Source: Pedobacter sp. MC2016-05 (lineage in GTDB: Bacteria; Bacteroidota; Bacteroidia; Sphingobacteriales; Sphingobacteriaceae). Taken from it: a stretch of DNA of 64,000 nt. The notes under the pieces are model-generated. The model ran no database searches. It saw nothing but the letters and a program-made list of their open reading frames with translations, and had not been told where the DNA came from. Where the stretch lies: contig NZ_JAPIVT010000006.1 in assembly GCF_026239735.1 (NCBI RefSeq), positions 217,171-281,170 of the forward strand. The letters run 5' to 3'. The position numbers and the translations under genes were made by a program. Position 1 is the stretch's first letter. The number at the start of each line of letters is the position of its first letter. Shown here piece after piece: positions 47,620 through 56,468 of this stretch.

Positions 47620-49032
47620 TTAAACTTTCATCGCCTTACTCGGGCAAGCGAAATCGGTTCTTTTTAAACCTGTATTCTTAATAGCCCCGTAACCACCAGC
47701 GATATCAATTACATGCTCTACGCCACGAGATTTTAGAATAGAGGCCGCGATCATCGATCGGTAACCGCCGGCACAATGAATATAATAAGTTTTATTTGGA
47801 TCAATCTCTCCCATCCAATCGTTAATAAAATCCAGAGGGCGACTTAAAGTAAATTCCAAATGTTCCGATTCATATTCACCCGGCTTACGAACATCAAGAG
47901 CTATTATTTCTTGTTCTGTTACGGCTTTTTCAAAAATTTCTGCTGAAATGGTTTCGATAGTATCAATTTCTTTTCCGGCATCAGTCCACCGTTCAAAACC
48001 ACCATCCAGATATCCAATTGTACTGTCATAGCCCACACGAGTTAAGCGGGTGATGGTTTCCTCCTCTTTTCCTTCATCTGTAATCAATAAAATAGGTTGA
48101 TCTAAATCGGTAATTAATGCGCCAACCCAGGGTGCAAACTGTCCGTTTAAGCCAAAATTAATGGAATTAGGAATAAATCCTTTTGCAAAAACCTGTGGAT
48201 CACGGGTATCGAGCATAATTGCTCCAGTTTGGTTAGCGGTATCTTCAAAAGCTTGCGGTGTTAAAGCATTTAAACCTTTTTCATAAATGCCGTCGATACT
48301 TTCTACACCGCCTTTATTTATCGCAGCATTTTTAGCAAAATACTGTGGAGGAGGCATAATACCATCCGTAACTTCTGATATAAATTGTTCTTTGGTTTGT
48401 GCCTTAAGGGCGTAATTTACTTCTTTTTGATGGCCTAAGGTATCAAAAGTTTCCTTGCTCATGCTTTTTCCGCAAGCAGAACCCGCACCATGGGCAGGAT
48501 ACACAATCACATCATCGGCCAAGGGCTTGATTTTTTCGTTTAATGAATCGTAAAGCATTCCTGCTAAATCCTCCATGGTTAAATTACCTTTCTGCGCCAA
48601 ATCCGGGCGACCAACATCTCCTATAAACAGCGTATCGCCACTAAAAATGCAATGGTCTTTTCCATTTTCATCAGTCAACAAATAAGTGGTCGATTCTAAG
48701 GTATGACCAGGTGTATGCAAAGCCGTAATCGTTAAATCGCCTATTTGGAACTTCTCTCCATCTTTAGCAATGTGCGATTCGAACTCTGTTTTGGCTGTTG
48801 GTCCATAGATAATTTTAGCGCCAGATTTATCGGCTAGATCCACGTGGCCAGAAACAAAATCTGCATGAAAATGGGTTTCAAAAATATACTTAATTGTTGC
48901 GCCAGCTTTCTCCGCTTTCTTCAAATAAGTTCCAACTTCTCTCAGTGGATCTATAATCGCAGCTTCGCCATTGCTTTCAATGTAATAAGCGGCCTCCGCC
49001 AAACACCCAGTATATATTTGTTCTATTTTCAT
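47620..49032 (-). CDS. CstB-like persulfide dioxygenase-rhodanese fusion
   Basis: 470 residues. N-terminal metallo-beta-lactamase domain (1-~240) with THFHADFVSGH, a GHTLESTTYL ligand and PAHGAGSACG; these carry the Fe(II) ligands of persulfide dioxygenases. A middle rhodanese domain (~265-355, MLDTRDPQVFAKGFIPNSIN) lacks the catalytic cysteine. The C-terminal rhodanese has IHCAGGYRS with C420 as sulfur carrier. This three-part layout is that of CstB, which turns thiol persulfides plus sulfite into thiosulfate. It probably protects against sulfide. Confidence 0.92.
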   Translation of the reverse strand: MKIEQIYTGCLAEAAYYIESNGEAAIIDPLREVGTYLKKAEKAGATIKYIFETHFHADFVSGHVDLADKSGAKIIYGPTAKTEFESHIAKDGEKFQIGDLTITALHTPGHTLESTTYLLTDENGKDHCIFSGDTLFIGDVGRPDLAQKGNLTMEDLAGMLYDSLNEKIKPLADDVIVYPAHGAGSACGKSMSKETFDTLGHQKEVNYALKAQTKEQFISEVTDGIMPPPQYFAKNAAINKGGVESIDGIYEKGLNALTPQAFEDTANQTGAIMLDTRDPQVFAKGFIPNSINFGLNGQFAPWVGALITDLDQPILLITDEGKEEETITRLTRVGYDSTIGYLDGGFERWTDAGKEIDTIETISAEIFEKAVTEQEIIALDVRKPGEYESEHLEFTLSRPLDFINDWMGEIDPNKTYYIHCAGGYRSMIAASILKSRGVEHVIDIAGGYGAIKNTGLKRTDFACPSKAMKV

Positions 49033-49363
49033 GATTTATCTGTTCCTCACCCTGAATTTATTTCAGGTTCTTATTGAATAGATGCTGAATCAAGTTCAGC
49101 ATGACGAATTTATTAACAAAAATAGTGCTAAATACGAACAACCGAAATGATGGTGCTCATAATTGCAGAAGTTTTACTTACCGATTTTTTTGATGAACGC
49201 TTATTTGATGTTTTTTGCAGTAATTGGCCACCTAAGCCCGATAGTAGTGAAATACTTTTTGTAGATCAACCGATGGGAGTTGCGGACACATTGACAAAAA
49301 GATTAAACGGATAGCGGGAGTTGCATTAAAAAATGCACCCGCAATTGCCTTTCAAACCAATAA
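49033..49363. repeat. REP-like element CCTGAATTTATTTCAGG / TGCTGAATCAAGTTCAGCA
   Basis: Two adjoining short palindromes, 49051-49067 and 49083-49101, followed by TGACGAA. The same pair recurs in parts at 50577-50601 and 50662-50694. The remaining ~250 bases contain only a 55-codon frame (49147-49314) of doubtful coding value. Confidence 0.7.
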
Positions 49364-50383
49364 TTAATCTTTTGTTAATTCACCACGTAATGATTCATCC
49401 ATTAACTTCCGGCTTTCTTCTAAAGGTAAGCCGAGGCCTAAAACATACATTAGTTTAGTTACCGCAGCTTCAAAAGTAAGGTCGTAACCACTAATGATGC
49501 CCATTTTTAATAACTCGCGACTGGTTTCGTACCTACCTAAGTGCACCGATCCTTTTTTACATTGAGAAATATCGATGATGATTTTGCCATTTAAAATAGC
49601 TTTGCGAAGACTATCTAAAAACCATTGGGCAGTAGTGGTATTGCCAGATCCAAAAGCTTCTAAAATGATGGCGTCGACCTTAGAATCCGTGATCGCTGAC
49701 ACAGCCTGAGGCGTGATGCCTGGATATAACTTCAACACACCAATGTTAGAATTAAAATTGGTATTGAGTTTAAGTTTCCCGTCTGGCGCTTTCATTACAT
49801 AATTGGTGTTAAATTGCAAATGCACTCCAGCTTCGGCCAAAACAGGATAATTTGGTGAACGAAAAGCCTCAAACTTTTCGCTATTGTATTTTATAGAACG
49901 ATTACCTCTAAATAATTGGGCGTCGAAATAAATGCAAACCTCTGGAAACAGTGATTTTCCATCCTCTTTTGTTGCCGCTATTTCCAACGCAGTGATGAGA
50001 TTTTCCTTTGCATCTGTCCTGATTTCGCCGATGGGTAGCTGAGAACCTGTTAAAACAACAGCTTTACCTAAATTTTCGAGCATAAAACTGAGTGCCGAAG
50101 CAGTAAACGCCATCGTATCTGATCCATGCAAAATAACAAATCCGTCATAAAGATCATATTTGGTGTTAATCAACTCTGCCAAAGTTTTCCAAATCTCTGG
50201 ATCCATGTTAGAAGAATCTAATACCGGAGTGAACGAGTGAACATCTAAATGATAATCTAAACGACTTAATTCCGGAACATTTTCTTTAATCTGTTCGAAA
50301 TTGAAAGGAATTAACATTCCGTTTACGGGATCGTTTACCATACCGATGGTACCACCGGTATAAATTATTAGAATCTTTGTCAT
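49364..50383 (-). CDS. ansA: Type I L-asparaginase (cytoplasmic)
   Basis: 339 residues. First catalytic threonine in ILIIYTGGTIGMVND, second in VILHGSDTMAFTASALSFML, and TGSQLPIGEIRTDAKENL. No signal peptide, so it is the cytoplasmic type I enzyme. Hydrolyses asparagine to aspartate and ammonia. Its neighbour tatD on the same strand is a frequent companion in Bacteroidota. Confidence 0.94.
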   Translation of the reverse strand: MTKILIIYTGGTIGMVNDPVNGMLIPFNFEQIKENVPELSRLDYHLDVHSFTPVLDSSNMDPEIWKTLAELINTKYDLYDGFVILHGSDTMAFTASALSFMLENLGKAVVLTGSQLPIGEIRTDAKENLITALEIAATKEDGKSLFPEVCIYFDAQLFRGNRSIKYNSEKFEAFRSPNYPVLAEAGVHLQFNTNYVMKAPDGKLKLNTNFNSNIGVLKLYPGITPQAVSAITDSKVDAIILEAFGSGNTTTAQWFLDSLRKAILNGKIIIDISQCKKGSVHLGRYETSRELLKMGIISGYDLTFEAAVTKLMYVLGLGLPLEESRKLMDESLRGELTKD

Positions 50384-50873
50384 TTGGTTGGTTTTGGTTG
50401 CTCAACGCAAAGAAACTAAAAATTTAGAGATGAATATAGTTATTTTTAATATTGATAATTATTTAGACAAACTTCGCATATTAATTATCAGATTGATTAT
50501 TAAACTAAACAAAATTGAAATATTAATTATAACTGTTAATACAACGAATATAATTTGCAGTGCTTTCATCCAATAGATGCTGAAATGAATTCAGCAGGAC
50601 CAGCTGGCTAGGATGAATTGTTATAATAAGCAATCTACCCGAAGAACTCTGGATGAACGATCGTCATCCTGAATTTATTTCAGGATCTTAATGGTTATGC
50701 TAAAAACGTAGAAAGGAAAAATCAGTATAAGCTGAGGAAAAAATCAACAATCGAAGCTATTCATGCTAAAAAATCTGCGAAATTTGCGGCATCAGCGGAA
50801 AAAATCAAATCAACTTAATTCCATACAAAGATCTCGTGCAGATTAAGGTGATTTATCTAGAAACTACAGCGAT
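50384..50873. repeat. Gene-free region with REP-like and ATCTGCG elements
   Basis: Contains TGCTGAAATGAATTCAGCA (50578-50596), CATCCTGAATTTATTTCAGG (50665-50684) and AAATCTGCGAAATTTGCGGC (50771-50790), single-arm members of families found elsewhere here. A 62-codon frame at the left edge is AT-rich without protein character. No gene is supported. Confidence 0.6.
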
Positions 50874-51641
50874 TTAAACACCAAAAATCTTTTTTGAATT
50901 TTCAGTAGTTACATCGGCGATCGCTTCCACCGAAACACCATAAATATCAGCTAATTTTTGAGCGACATAAATTAGATAGCTACTTTCATTTGGTTTTCCA
51001 CGAAAAGGAACAGGCGCTAAATATGGCGAATCAGTTTCGAGAACTAGATTCTCCAATGGGATTTCTGCTAAAACAAGATCTAGTCCTGCTTTTTTATAGG
51101 TTACTACGCCTCCAATGCCCAAATAGAAATTTAGATCGATGGCTTGTTTGGCTTGCGCTACATTGCCAGTAAAGCAATGAAATATTCCACGCAGCCTTTC
51201 GTCACGCTCACTTTCTAATACCTCAAAAACTTCATCGAAAGCCTCACGACAGTGAATTACGATTGGTAACCCGAGTTTTTTCGCCCAAGCAATTTGTTTG
51301 CGGAAGGCATCTTGCTGGATAGTTAAGGTGGTTTTATCCCAATATAAATCAATTCCTATTTCACCGATGGCATAAATTTTTCTACCAGCAATGCTTTCGA
51401 AAATTTCATCCAAAACTGACTGATAATCTTCCTTAACATCACATGGATGAAGACCAGCCATTGCAAAACAATTCTCAGGATATTTGCTTACTAAATCATC
51501 AATCATTGCAATCGATTTGACATCAACATTGGGAAGAAAAAGTCTATTTACATCATTTTCAAGGCAACGTTCCATCAGCTGGCTTTGCTTTTCGGTCTCT
51601 TGCTCGTAATATAAATGGGTATGGGTATCGGTAAAAATCAT
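50874..51641 (-). CDS. TatD family metal-dependent hydrolase
   Basis: 255 residues, TIM-barrel amidohydrolase fold. Metal ligands: DTHTHLYY, E in IGEIGIDLYWD, H in IVIHCREAFDE, HCFTGN and D in LETDSPYLAP. TatD proteins are 3'-exonuclease/DNases linked to DNA repair and RNA quality control. 234 bases upstream (in its direction) lies a REP element and then uvrA on the same strand. Confidence 0.94.
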   Translation of the reverse strand: MIFTDTHTHLYYEQETEKQSQLMERCLENDVNRLFLPNVDVKSIAMIDDLVSKYPENCFAMAGLHPCDVKEDYQSVLDEIFESIAGRKIYAIGEIGIDLYWDKTTLTIQQDAFRKQIAWAKKLGLPIVIHCREAFDEVFEVLESERDERLRGIFHCFTGNVAQAKQAIDLNFYLGIGGVVTYKKAGLDLVLAEIPLENLVLETDSPYLAPVPFRGKPNESSYLIYVAQKLADIYGVSVEAIADVTTENSKKIFGV

Positions 51642-51677
51642 TTCTTTAGTGTAAAATGGATGATGTATGAACTGGCC

Positions 51678-51755
51678 GTTATTGCGAGGAACGAAGCAAT
51701 CCTAATTCCCTATTGGCACCTTACGCCTTAAGATTGCTTCGTGCCTCGCAAAGAC
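51678..51755. repeat. REP palindrome of the ATTGCGAGGAACGAAGCAATC family
   Basis: GTTATTGCGAGGAACGAAGC AATC (51678-51701) is mirrored by GATTGCTTCGTGCCTCGCAAAGAC (51732-51755) around a 30-base loop. The family is also at 62231-62292 (both arms) and 38091-38113 (one arm). Confidence 0.8.
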
Positions 51756-51761
51756 AAAAGC

Positions 51762-54689
51762 CTAATCTTTTTGCTTAACTTTTTTGATGACCTTCTTTTG
51801 TTTGACTTCGGACTTTGGACTCACGACTTCAGACTGCTTTTCAAACTCCCACTCCATTTCCTTTTTCAAAAATTTTCCGGTCAAGCTAATCGGGTTTTGG
51901 ATCAAACCTTCAGGCGTACCCTCGAAAAGGATTCTTCCTCCTCCGGCTCCGCCTTCTTCTCCTAAATCGATTACCCAATCGGCCACCTTAACCACATCCA
52001 GGTTATGTTCAATTACTAAAATGGTATTGCCTTTATCTACAAGCTCTTGAAGCACTCCCAAAAGCACATTGATATCTTCAAAATGAAGTCCGGTAGTTGG
52101 TTCATCCAGAATATAAAATGTTTTCCCAGTGTCTTTTTTCGAAAGTTCAGTAGCCAATTTAACCCGCTGTGCTTCACCACCAGATAAAGTAACCGATGAT
52201 TGTCCTAAAGTGATATAACCCAAGCCAACATCCTTAAGGGTTTTGATTTTACGATAAATGATCGGAATATTTTCGAAAAACACGCAGGCGTCTTCAATAC
52301 TCATGTCCAACACATCACTAATGGATTTTCCACGGAAACGAACCTCTAATGTTTCTCTATTGTAGCGTTTTCCTCCACATTCTTCGCAAGGAACCTGAAC
52401 ATCTGGCAAAAAGTTCATCTCGATTACCTTCAATCCAGCGCCCTGGCAGGTTTCGCATCTTCCTCCTTTTACGTTAAAAGAGAAACGGCCAGGTTTATAA
52501 CCCCGAATTTTAGCTTCAGGAAGTTGTACAAACAGATTTCTGATATCCGAAAAAACACCAGTATAAGTGGATGGATTTGAACGTGGCGTCCTCCCGATTG
52601 GGGCCTGATCAATTTCAATCACCTTATCTATTTCTTTCAATCCAGTAATTTTTTCGTATGGAAGCGGTGTTTTCTTCGCTCTAAAAAAATGGTGATTTAG
52701 AATAGGATACAACGTTTCTGTAATCAAACTCGACTTCCCTGATCCTGAAACCCCGGTTACAGCAATAAATTTACCCAAAGGAAAATCTACGGAAACTTCT
52801 TTCAGGTTATGGCCTGTAGCTTTAATAATGGAAAGTTTGTGTCCATTCCCTTTTCTACGAACCTTCGGCGTCTCAATTTTTTTCTCGCCATTTAAGTATG
52901 CGGCGGTTAAGGTTTTCGATTTTAAAATTTCTTTCGCAGTTCCTTCAGCAACTACTGTTCCGCCATGAATTCCTGCTCCTGGCCCAACATCAATCACCCA
53001 ATCGGCTTCCAAAATCATATCCTTGTCGTGTTCAACAACCAAAACGGTATTTCCCAAATCACGAAGATTTTTTAAAGCATTAATCAGGCGCTCGTTATCT
53101 CGCTGGTGTAAACCGATACTTGGCTCATCCAGAATGTACATTACATTCATTAGTTGCGAACCGATTTGAGTAGCCAAACGGATACGCTGTGCTTCTCCAC
53201 CAGAAAGCGTACGGGCAGTACGATCTAACGTTAGATAAGTTAGACCAACATCGGTTAAGAAACCAATTCGTGCTTTTATCTCTTTTAAAATTTCTTTTGC
53301 GATAATATTCTGACGATCAGAAAGACGTTCATCAACATGCTCAAACCAGGCATGAAGATTATTAATATCCATTGAAGCAAGCTCGAAAATATTTTTGCCA
53401 TCAACCTTGAAATGTAAACTTTCCTTTTTCAAACGAGCACCATGGCACTCCGGACAAGTTTTTAATTTCCGGAAAGCATCCATATCATCAGATGCAGATT
53501 CGCTTCGCTTCTCGTTCTGCTCCTCTAACATTTTAATTATACCATCGAAAGTGATGTTATAATTCTGAACATTCCATTTGTTATATTCTACTTCAACTTT
53601 GATCAGATCATGAGAACCATTTAAAATAATACTGATCACCTCATCACTCAGTTTATCAATCGGTGTAGATAAAGAGAAACTGTATTTTTTTGCTAAGGCT
53701 TTTAATACCTGGAACATCCAGATATCGCGATATTCGCCGAGTGGAGCCAAACCACCATTTAAAATGCTCAATTTTGGATTTGGCATAACCGATTCCTTAT
53801 CCACCACGAAGATATATCCCAAACCATCACAACGTTCGCAAGCACCATAAGGCGAGTTAAACGAAAAACTATTCGGCTGAGGCTCATCATAAGAAATCCC
53901 AGTAGTTGGGCACATCAGGAATTTGCTGAAGTGAGCGACATTATTATCCTTATCACTGATTTTAATGACGCCTTTACCCATTTTCATGGCCGTTTGAACC
54001 GAATCCAAAAGACGCTTCTTGTCTTTATCATCAACAATTAAACGATCAATGACCACTTCAATATCGTGGATTTTATAACGATCGACTTGCATTTTCGCCG
54101 TAATATCTTTGATTTCTCCATCAACGCGAACTTTAACATAACCTTGTTTACGGATTTGTTCAAAAAGCTCACGGTAATGGCCTTTTCTACCCTTAACCAC
54201 AGGCGCCAGAATGTTTACGGCACTCCCATCAAATTTATTGAAGATGTTTTGCAGAATCTGATCTTCGCTCATGCGTTCCATTTTCTCACCTGTATTGTAA
54301 GAGTAAGCATCGGCTACACGGGCGTACAGCAAACGCATAAAATCATAAATCTCAGTGATAGTTCCAACGGTAGAGCGTGGATTTTTACTAGTAGTTTTTT
54401 GTTCAATGGCAATCACCGGACTTAAACCAGATACCTTGTCTACATCAGGGCGTTCCATACCACCCATAAACTGGCGACTGTAAGCACTAAATGTTTCCAT
54501 GTAGCGGCGCTGTCCTTCTGCGTAAATGGTATCAAAAGCTAAGGATGATTTCCCGCTTCCACTTAAACCGGTAATCACTACCAATTGGTTTCGGGGGAAA
54601 CTTACATCTATATTTTTTAAATTATGTACCCTCGCACCATATACTTCTACATCTTTTTGCTCGCCGAGGTCGACAGATTTATTGCTCAT
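51762..54689 (-). CDS. uvrA: Excinuclease ABC subunit A
   Basis: 975 residues. Two ABC ATPase modules: Walker A GLSGSGKSSLAFDTIYA and GVSGSGKSSLITETLYP, signatures LSGGEAQRIRLA and LSGGEAQRVKLA. Two zinc modules: CPTTG...CERCDG and CETCQGAG...CEECGGK. It finds DNA lesions for nucleotide excision repair with UvrB. The last ~30 residues (SEVVSPKSEVKQKK...) are not UvrA-like; they are encoded by a degenerate GGACTTTGGACTCACGACT tract, an intergenic-type repeat captured by the frame. Confidence 0.97.
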   Translation of the reverse strand: MSNKSVDLGEQKDVEVYGARVHNLKNIDVSFPRNQLVVITGLSGSGKSSLAFDTIYAEGQRRYMETFSAYSRQFMGGMERPDVDKVSGLSPVIAIEQKTTSKNPRSTVGTITEIYDFMRLLYARVADAYSYNTGEKMERMSEDQILQNIFNKFDGSAVNILAPVVKGRKGHYRELFEQIRKQGYVKVRVDGEIKDITAKMQVDRYKIHDIEVVIDRLIVDDKDKKRLLDSVQTAMKMGKGVIKISDKDNNVAHFSKFLMCPTTGISYDEPQPNSFSFNSPYGACERCDGLGYIFVVDKESVMPNPKLSILNGGLAPLGEYRDIWMFQVLKALAKKYSFSLSTPIDKLSDEVISIILNGSHDLIKVEVEYNKWNVQNYNITFDGIIKMLEEQNEKRSESASDDMDAFRKLKTCPECHGARLKKESLHFKVDGKNIFELASMDINNLHAWFEHVDERLSDRQNIIAKEILKEIKARIGFLTDVGLTYLTLDRTARTLSGGEAQRIRLATQIGSQLMNVMYILDEPSIGLHQRDNERLINALKNLRDLGNTVLVVEHDKDMILEADWVIDVGPGAGIHGGTVVAEGTAKEILKSKTLTAAYLNGEKKIETPKVRRKGNGHKLSIIKATGHNLKEVSVDFPLGKFIAVTGVSGSGKSSLITETLYPILNHHFFRAKKTPLPYEKITGLKEIDKVIEIDQAPIGRTPRSNPSTYTGVFSDIRNLFVQLPEAKIRGYKPGRFSFNVKGGRCETCQGAGLKVIEMNFLPDVQVPCEECGGKRYNRETLEVRFRGKSISDVLDMSIEDACVFFENIPIIYRKIKTLKDVGLGYITLGQSSVTLSGGEAQRVKLATELSKKDTGKTFYILDEPTTGLHFEDINVLLGVLQELVDKGNTILVIEHNLDVVKVADWVIDLGEEGGAGGGRILFEGTPEGLIQNPISLTGKFLKKEMEWEFEKQSEVVSPKSEVKQKKVIKKVKQKD

Positions 54690-54801
54690 ATTTTGTTCAA
54701 AAGTTGGGATGAAATTCAGGCTTAAAAGACACTAAATTTCAATCCGCAAAAATGCTAAAAATTTTATCAAAAAGAAAGTCTAAACCAATCTGTATTAAGG
54801 A

Positions 54802-55776
54802 TTAATTGTCATAATGTTTACTCCTGTTTCGCAAAAAACCTGACGAAAAACCGAAACGCAAATAGCCATAGTGATCCTGGAAGTAAATGTTATAATTATC
54901 TTCTCCATAATAACCAACGGCAGCCATCAGAAACACATTATTCATAAACGGAAAACTGTAATTGAAGTTAACCTCACCATTTAACCGCTTTTGTAAATTC
55001 ATTAAACTTTTCGATGGAATTTTATTCACTGCGTAAGAAATCTCACTATTTAAACGCCAGGTTTCCTTCTCGGTTTTAACATTCGCTTTGTTTCTGGATT
55101 TTTTTTCAATGTCATCGTATTTCCGTAGGGAGAAATTGTAGATAATCCTTGTAAAGCCAAAACCCAAATCCAGAGCAGGTTCATATCTAAAGAATTTATG
55201 CCATTGCAAGCCTACGCGATGGTTAATGGAATAATAACTTTCATCGGTGCGGCCTGGAATAAGATGACCAAATCGATATGATGCGGTTAAATAGTTGGCA
55301 TTAAAATTCCCGGTGAGGGTGTTGACCGTTCCATCTGGACTGATCGCCTCTTGATCTTGCCCATTAGAATGGTGGGTAAACGCCATCTCTGCATACTTGT
55401 AATTTCCAGGATTGGTATTTAAGCGAGCATAAGCAGCAAACCCTAATCGATAACTCGGCGTTCGAACCCCCGCAGAAAATTCATTCCTAACCCTTACGGT
55501 AAAATCGGGAATAATTGCGAACGCTATTGGCGATTTATAACTGCCCAAAAGCATATAAGTTGTAGTTAACCTGCCATTGATTACATATTTTGATGGTGCA
55601 CCGAGTTCGCCTGCAGGAGAAGTGTAGGAAAAATCGGCGTTTTCTTTGTATAGATTTACGTATTGTTTATTTGCAACTTCTCTTTTGATGGAGAGGGAAT
55701 CTTTATCCATACTTTGCGCAAAAGCAAATAGGCAGGAAAGATTAAAAAAAATAAAATAAAGAAAATGTTTTTTCAT
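54802..55776 (-). CDS. Outer membrane barrel protein with phospholipase A-like HxSNG motif
   Basis: 324 residues from the ATG at 55776 (preceding TTG rejected). Signal peptide ending FAQS, then alternating amphipathic strands to a C-terminal YLRFGFSSGFLRNR. The segment MAFTHHSNGQDQE has the H-x-S-N-G pattern of the OMPLA (PldA) catalytic His-Ser, and NANYLTASYRFG follows. Membership in the phospholipase A1 group is inferred from this motif and barrel size. It could instead be a non-enzymatic barrel. Confidence 0.75.
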   Translation of the reverse strand: MKKHFLYFIFFNLSCLFAFAQSMDKDSLSIKREVANKQYVNLYKENADFSYTSPAGELGAPSKYVINGRLTTTYMLLGSYKSPIAFAIIPDFTVRVRNEFSAGVRTPSYRLGFAAYARLNTNPGNYKYAEMAFTHHSNGQDQEAISPDGTVNTLTGNFNANYLTASYRFGHLIPGRTDESYYSINHRVGLQWHKFFRYEPALDLGFGFTRIIYNFSLRKYDDIEKKSRNKANVKTEKETWRLNSEISYAVNKIPSKSLMNLQKRLNGEVNFNYSFPFMNNVFLMAAVGYYGEDNYNIYFQDHYGYLRFGFSSGFLRNRSKHYDN

Positions 55777-55941
55777 CAATCAATAAACGTCGGTTTTTGA
55801 CTCTTGGTTTTTGGGCAACGGGTTTTAAAGGAGTTAATAGTTGAGTCAAACTCTTATATTCGCTTAAAGATGTTTAAAACGAAATGGGTTGCGTAAAGCT
55901 AGCGGTTGACTGCAACTTTACCAACAAGCTAACTATAACCA

Positions 55942-56331
55942 ATGACAACTAAGGAGATAATTATAGTGCTGGTAATCCATGTCATTCTCCCGTTAATAGT
56001 ACTTTTATATTTTTTGATGCTAACTAGGCAGATAAAAAATGAAGAGATATTGAATGCCCCGATACCAGAACTACTTATAGTTTTTGTAACTTATGGAGGA
56101 CTTTTACTTGTTGTACCTACGACATTACTTTGGAAATGGTCAGGAATGGCTTCTGTAGGGAGTTTGTATTTAACTCTTGTAGCACCAATTTTTATGGGGC
56201 TAATTGCTTATAGACATCGGCAGACAAGGACAATCTCCAAGTATCATAATTGGACATACATCTCAGGGCTTTTATATTTTATAATTGCACCTCTGACATT
56301 CGGACTACTATTTCTTGCAAGAAAAAACTGA
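55942..56331 (+). CDS. Small four-helix membrane protein
   Basis: 129 residues with four hydrophobic segments (about 5-25, 42-62, 72-90, 108-126) and short charged loops (YRHRQTRTISKYHNW). No family recognised. Isolated, with divergent neighbours on either side. Confidence 0.65.
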   Translation: MTTKEIIIVLVIHVILPLIVLLYFLMLTRQIKNEEILNAPIPELLIVFVTYGGLLLVVPTTLLWKWSGMASVGSLYLTLVAPIFMGLIAYRHRQTRTISKYHNWTYISGLLYFIIAPLTFGLLFLARKN

Positions 56332-56468
56332 ACAGCGTAATAAAACTATAGGTAACAATGATTTGATAAAGTCCGAAAATCTTTTCTTCAAGCTCTCCAT
56401 GCTTCTAGTAATTTAACTCACTCCCACACCTCCGAGCATTATAACGTTACATTAAGAAAGTCCCATCC

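Noticed and set aside
50388..50576. 62-codon plus-strand frame beside ansA
   Set aside because: Isoleucine/asparagine-rich translation of AT-rich DNA without a ribosome-binding site or homolog.
52898..53083. Small plus-strand frame within uvrA
   Set aside because: Shadow frame inside a strongly conserved gene.
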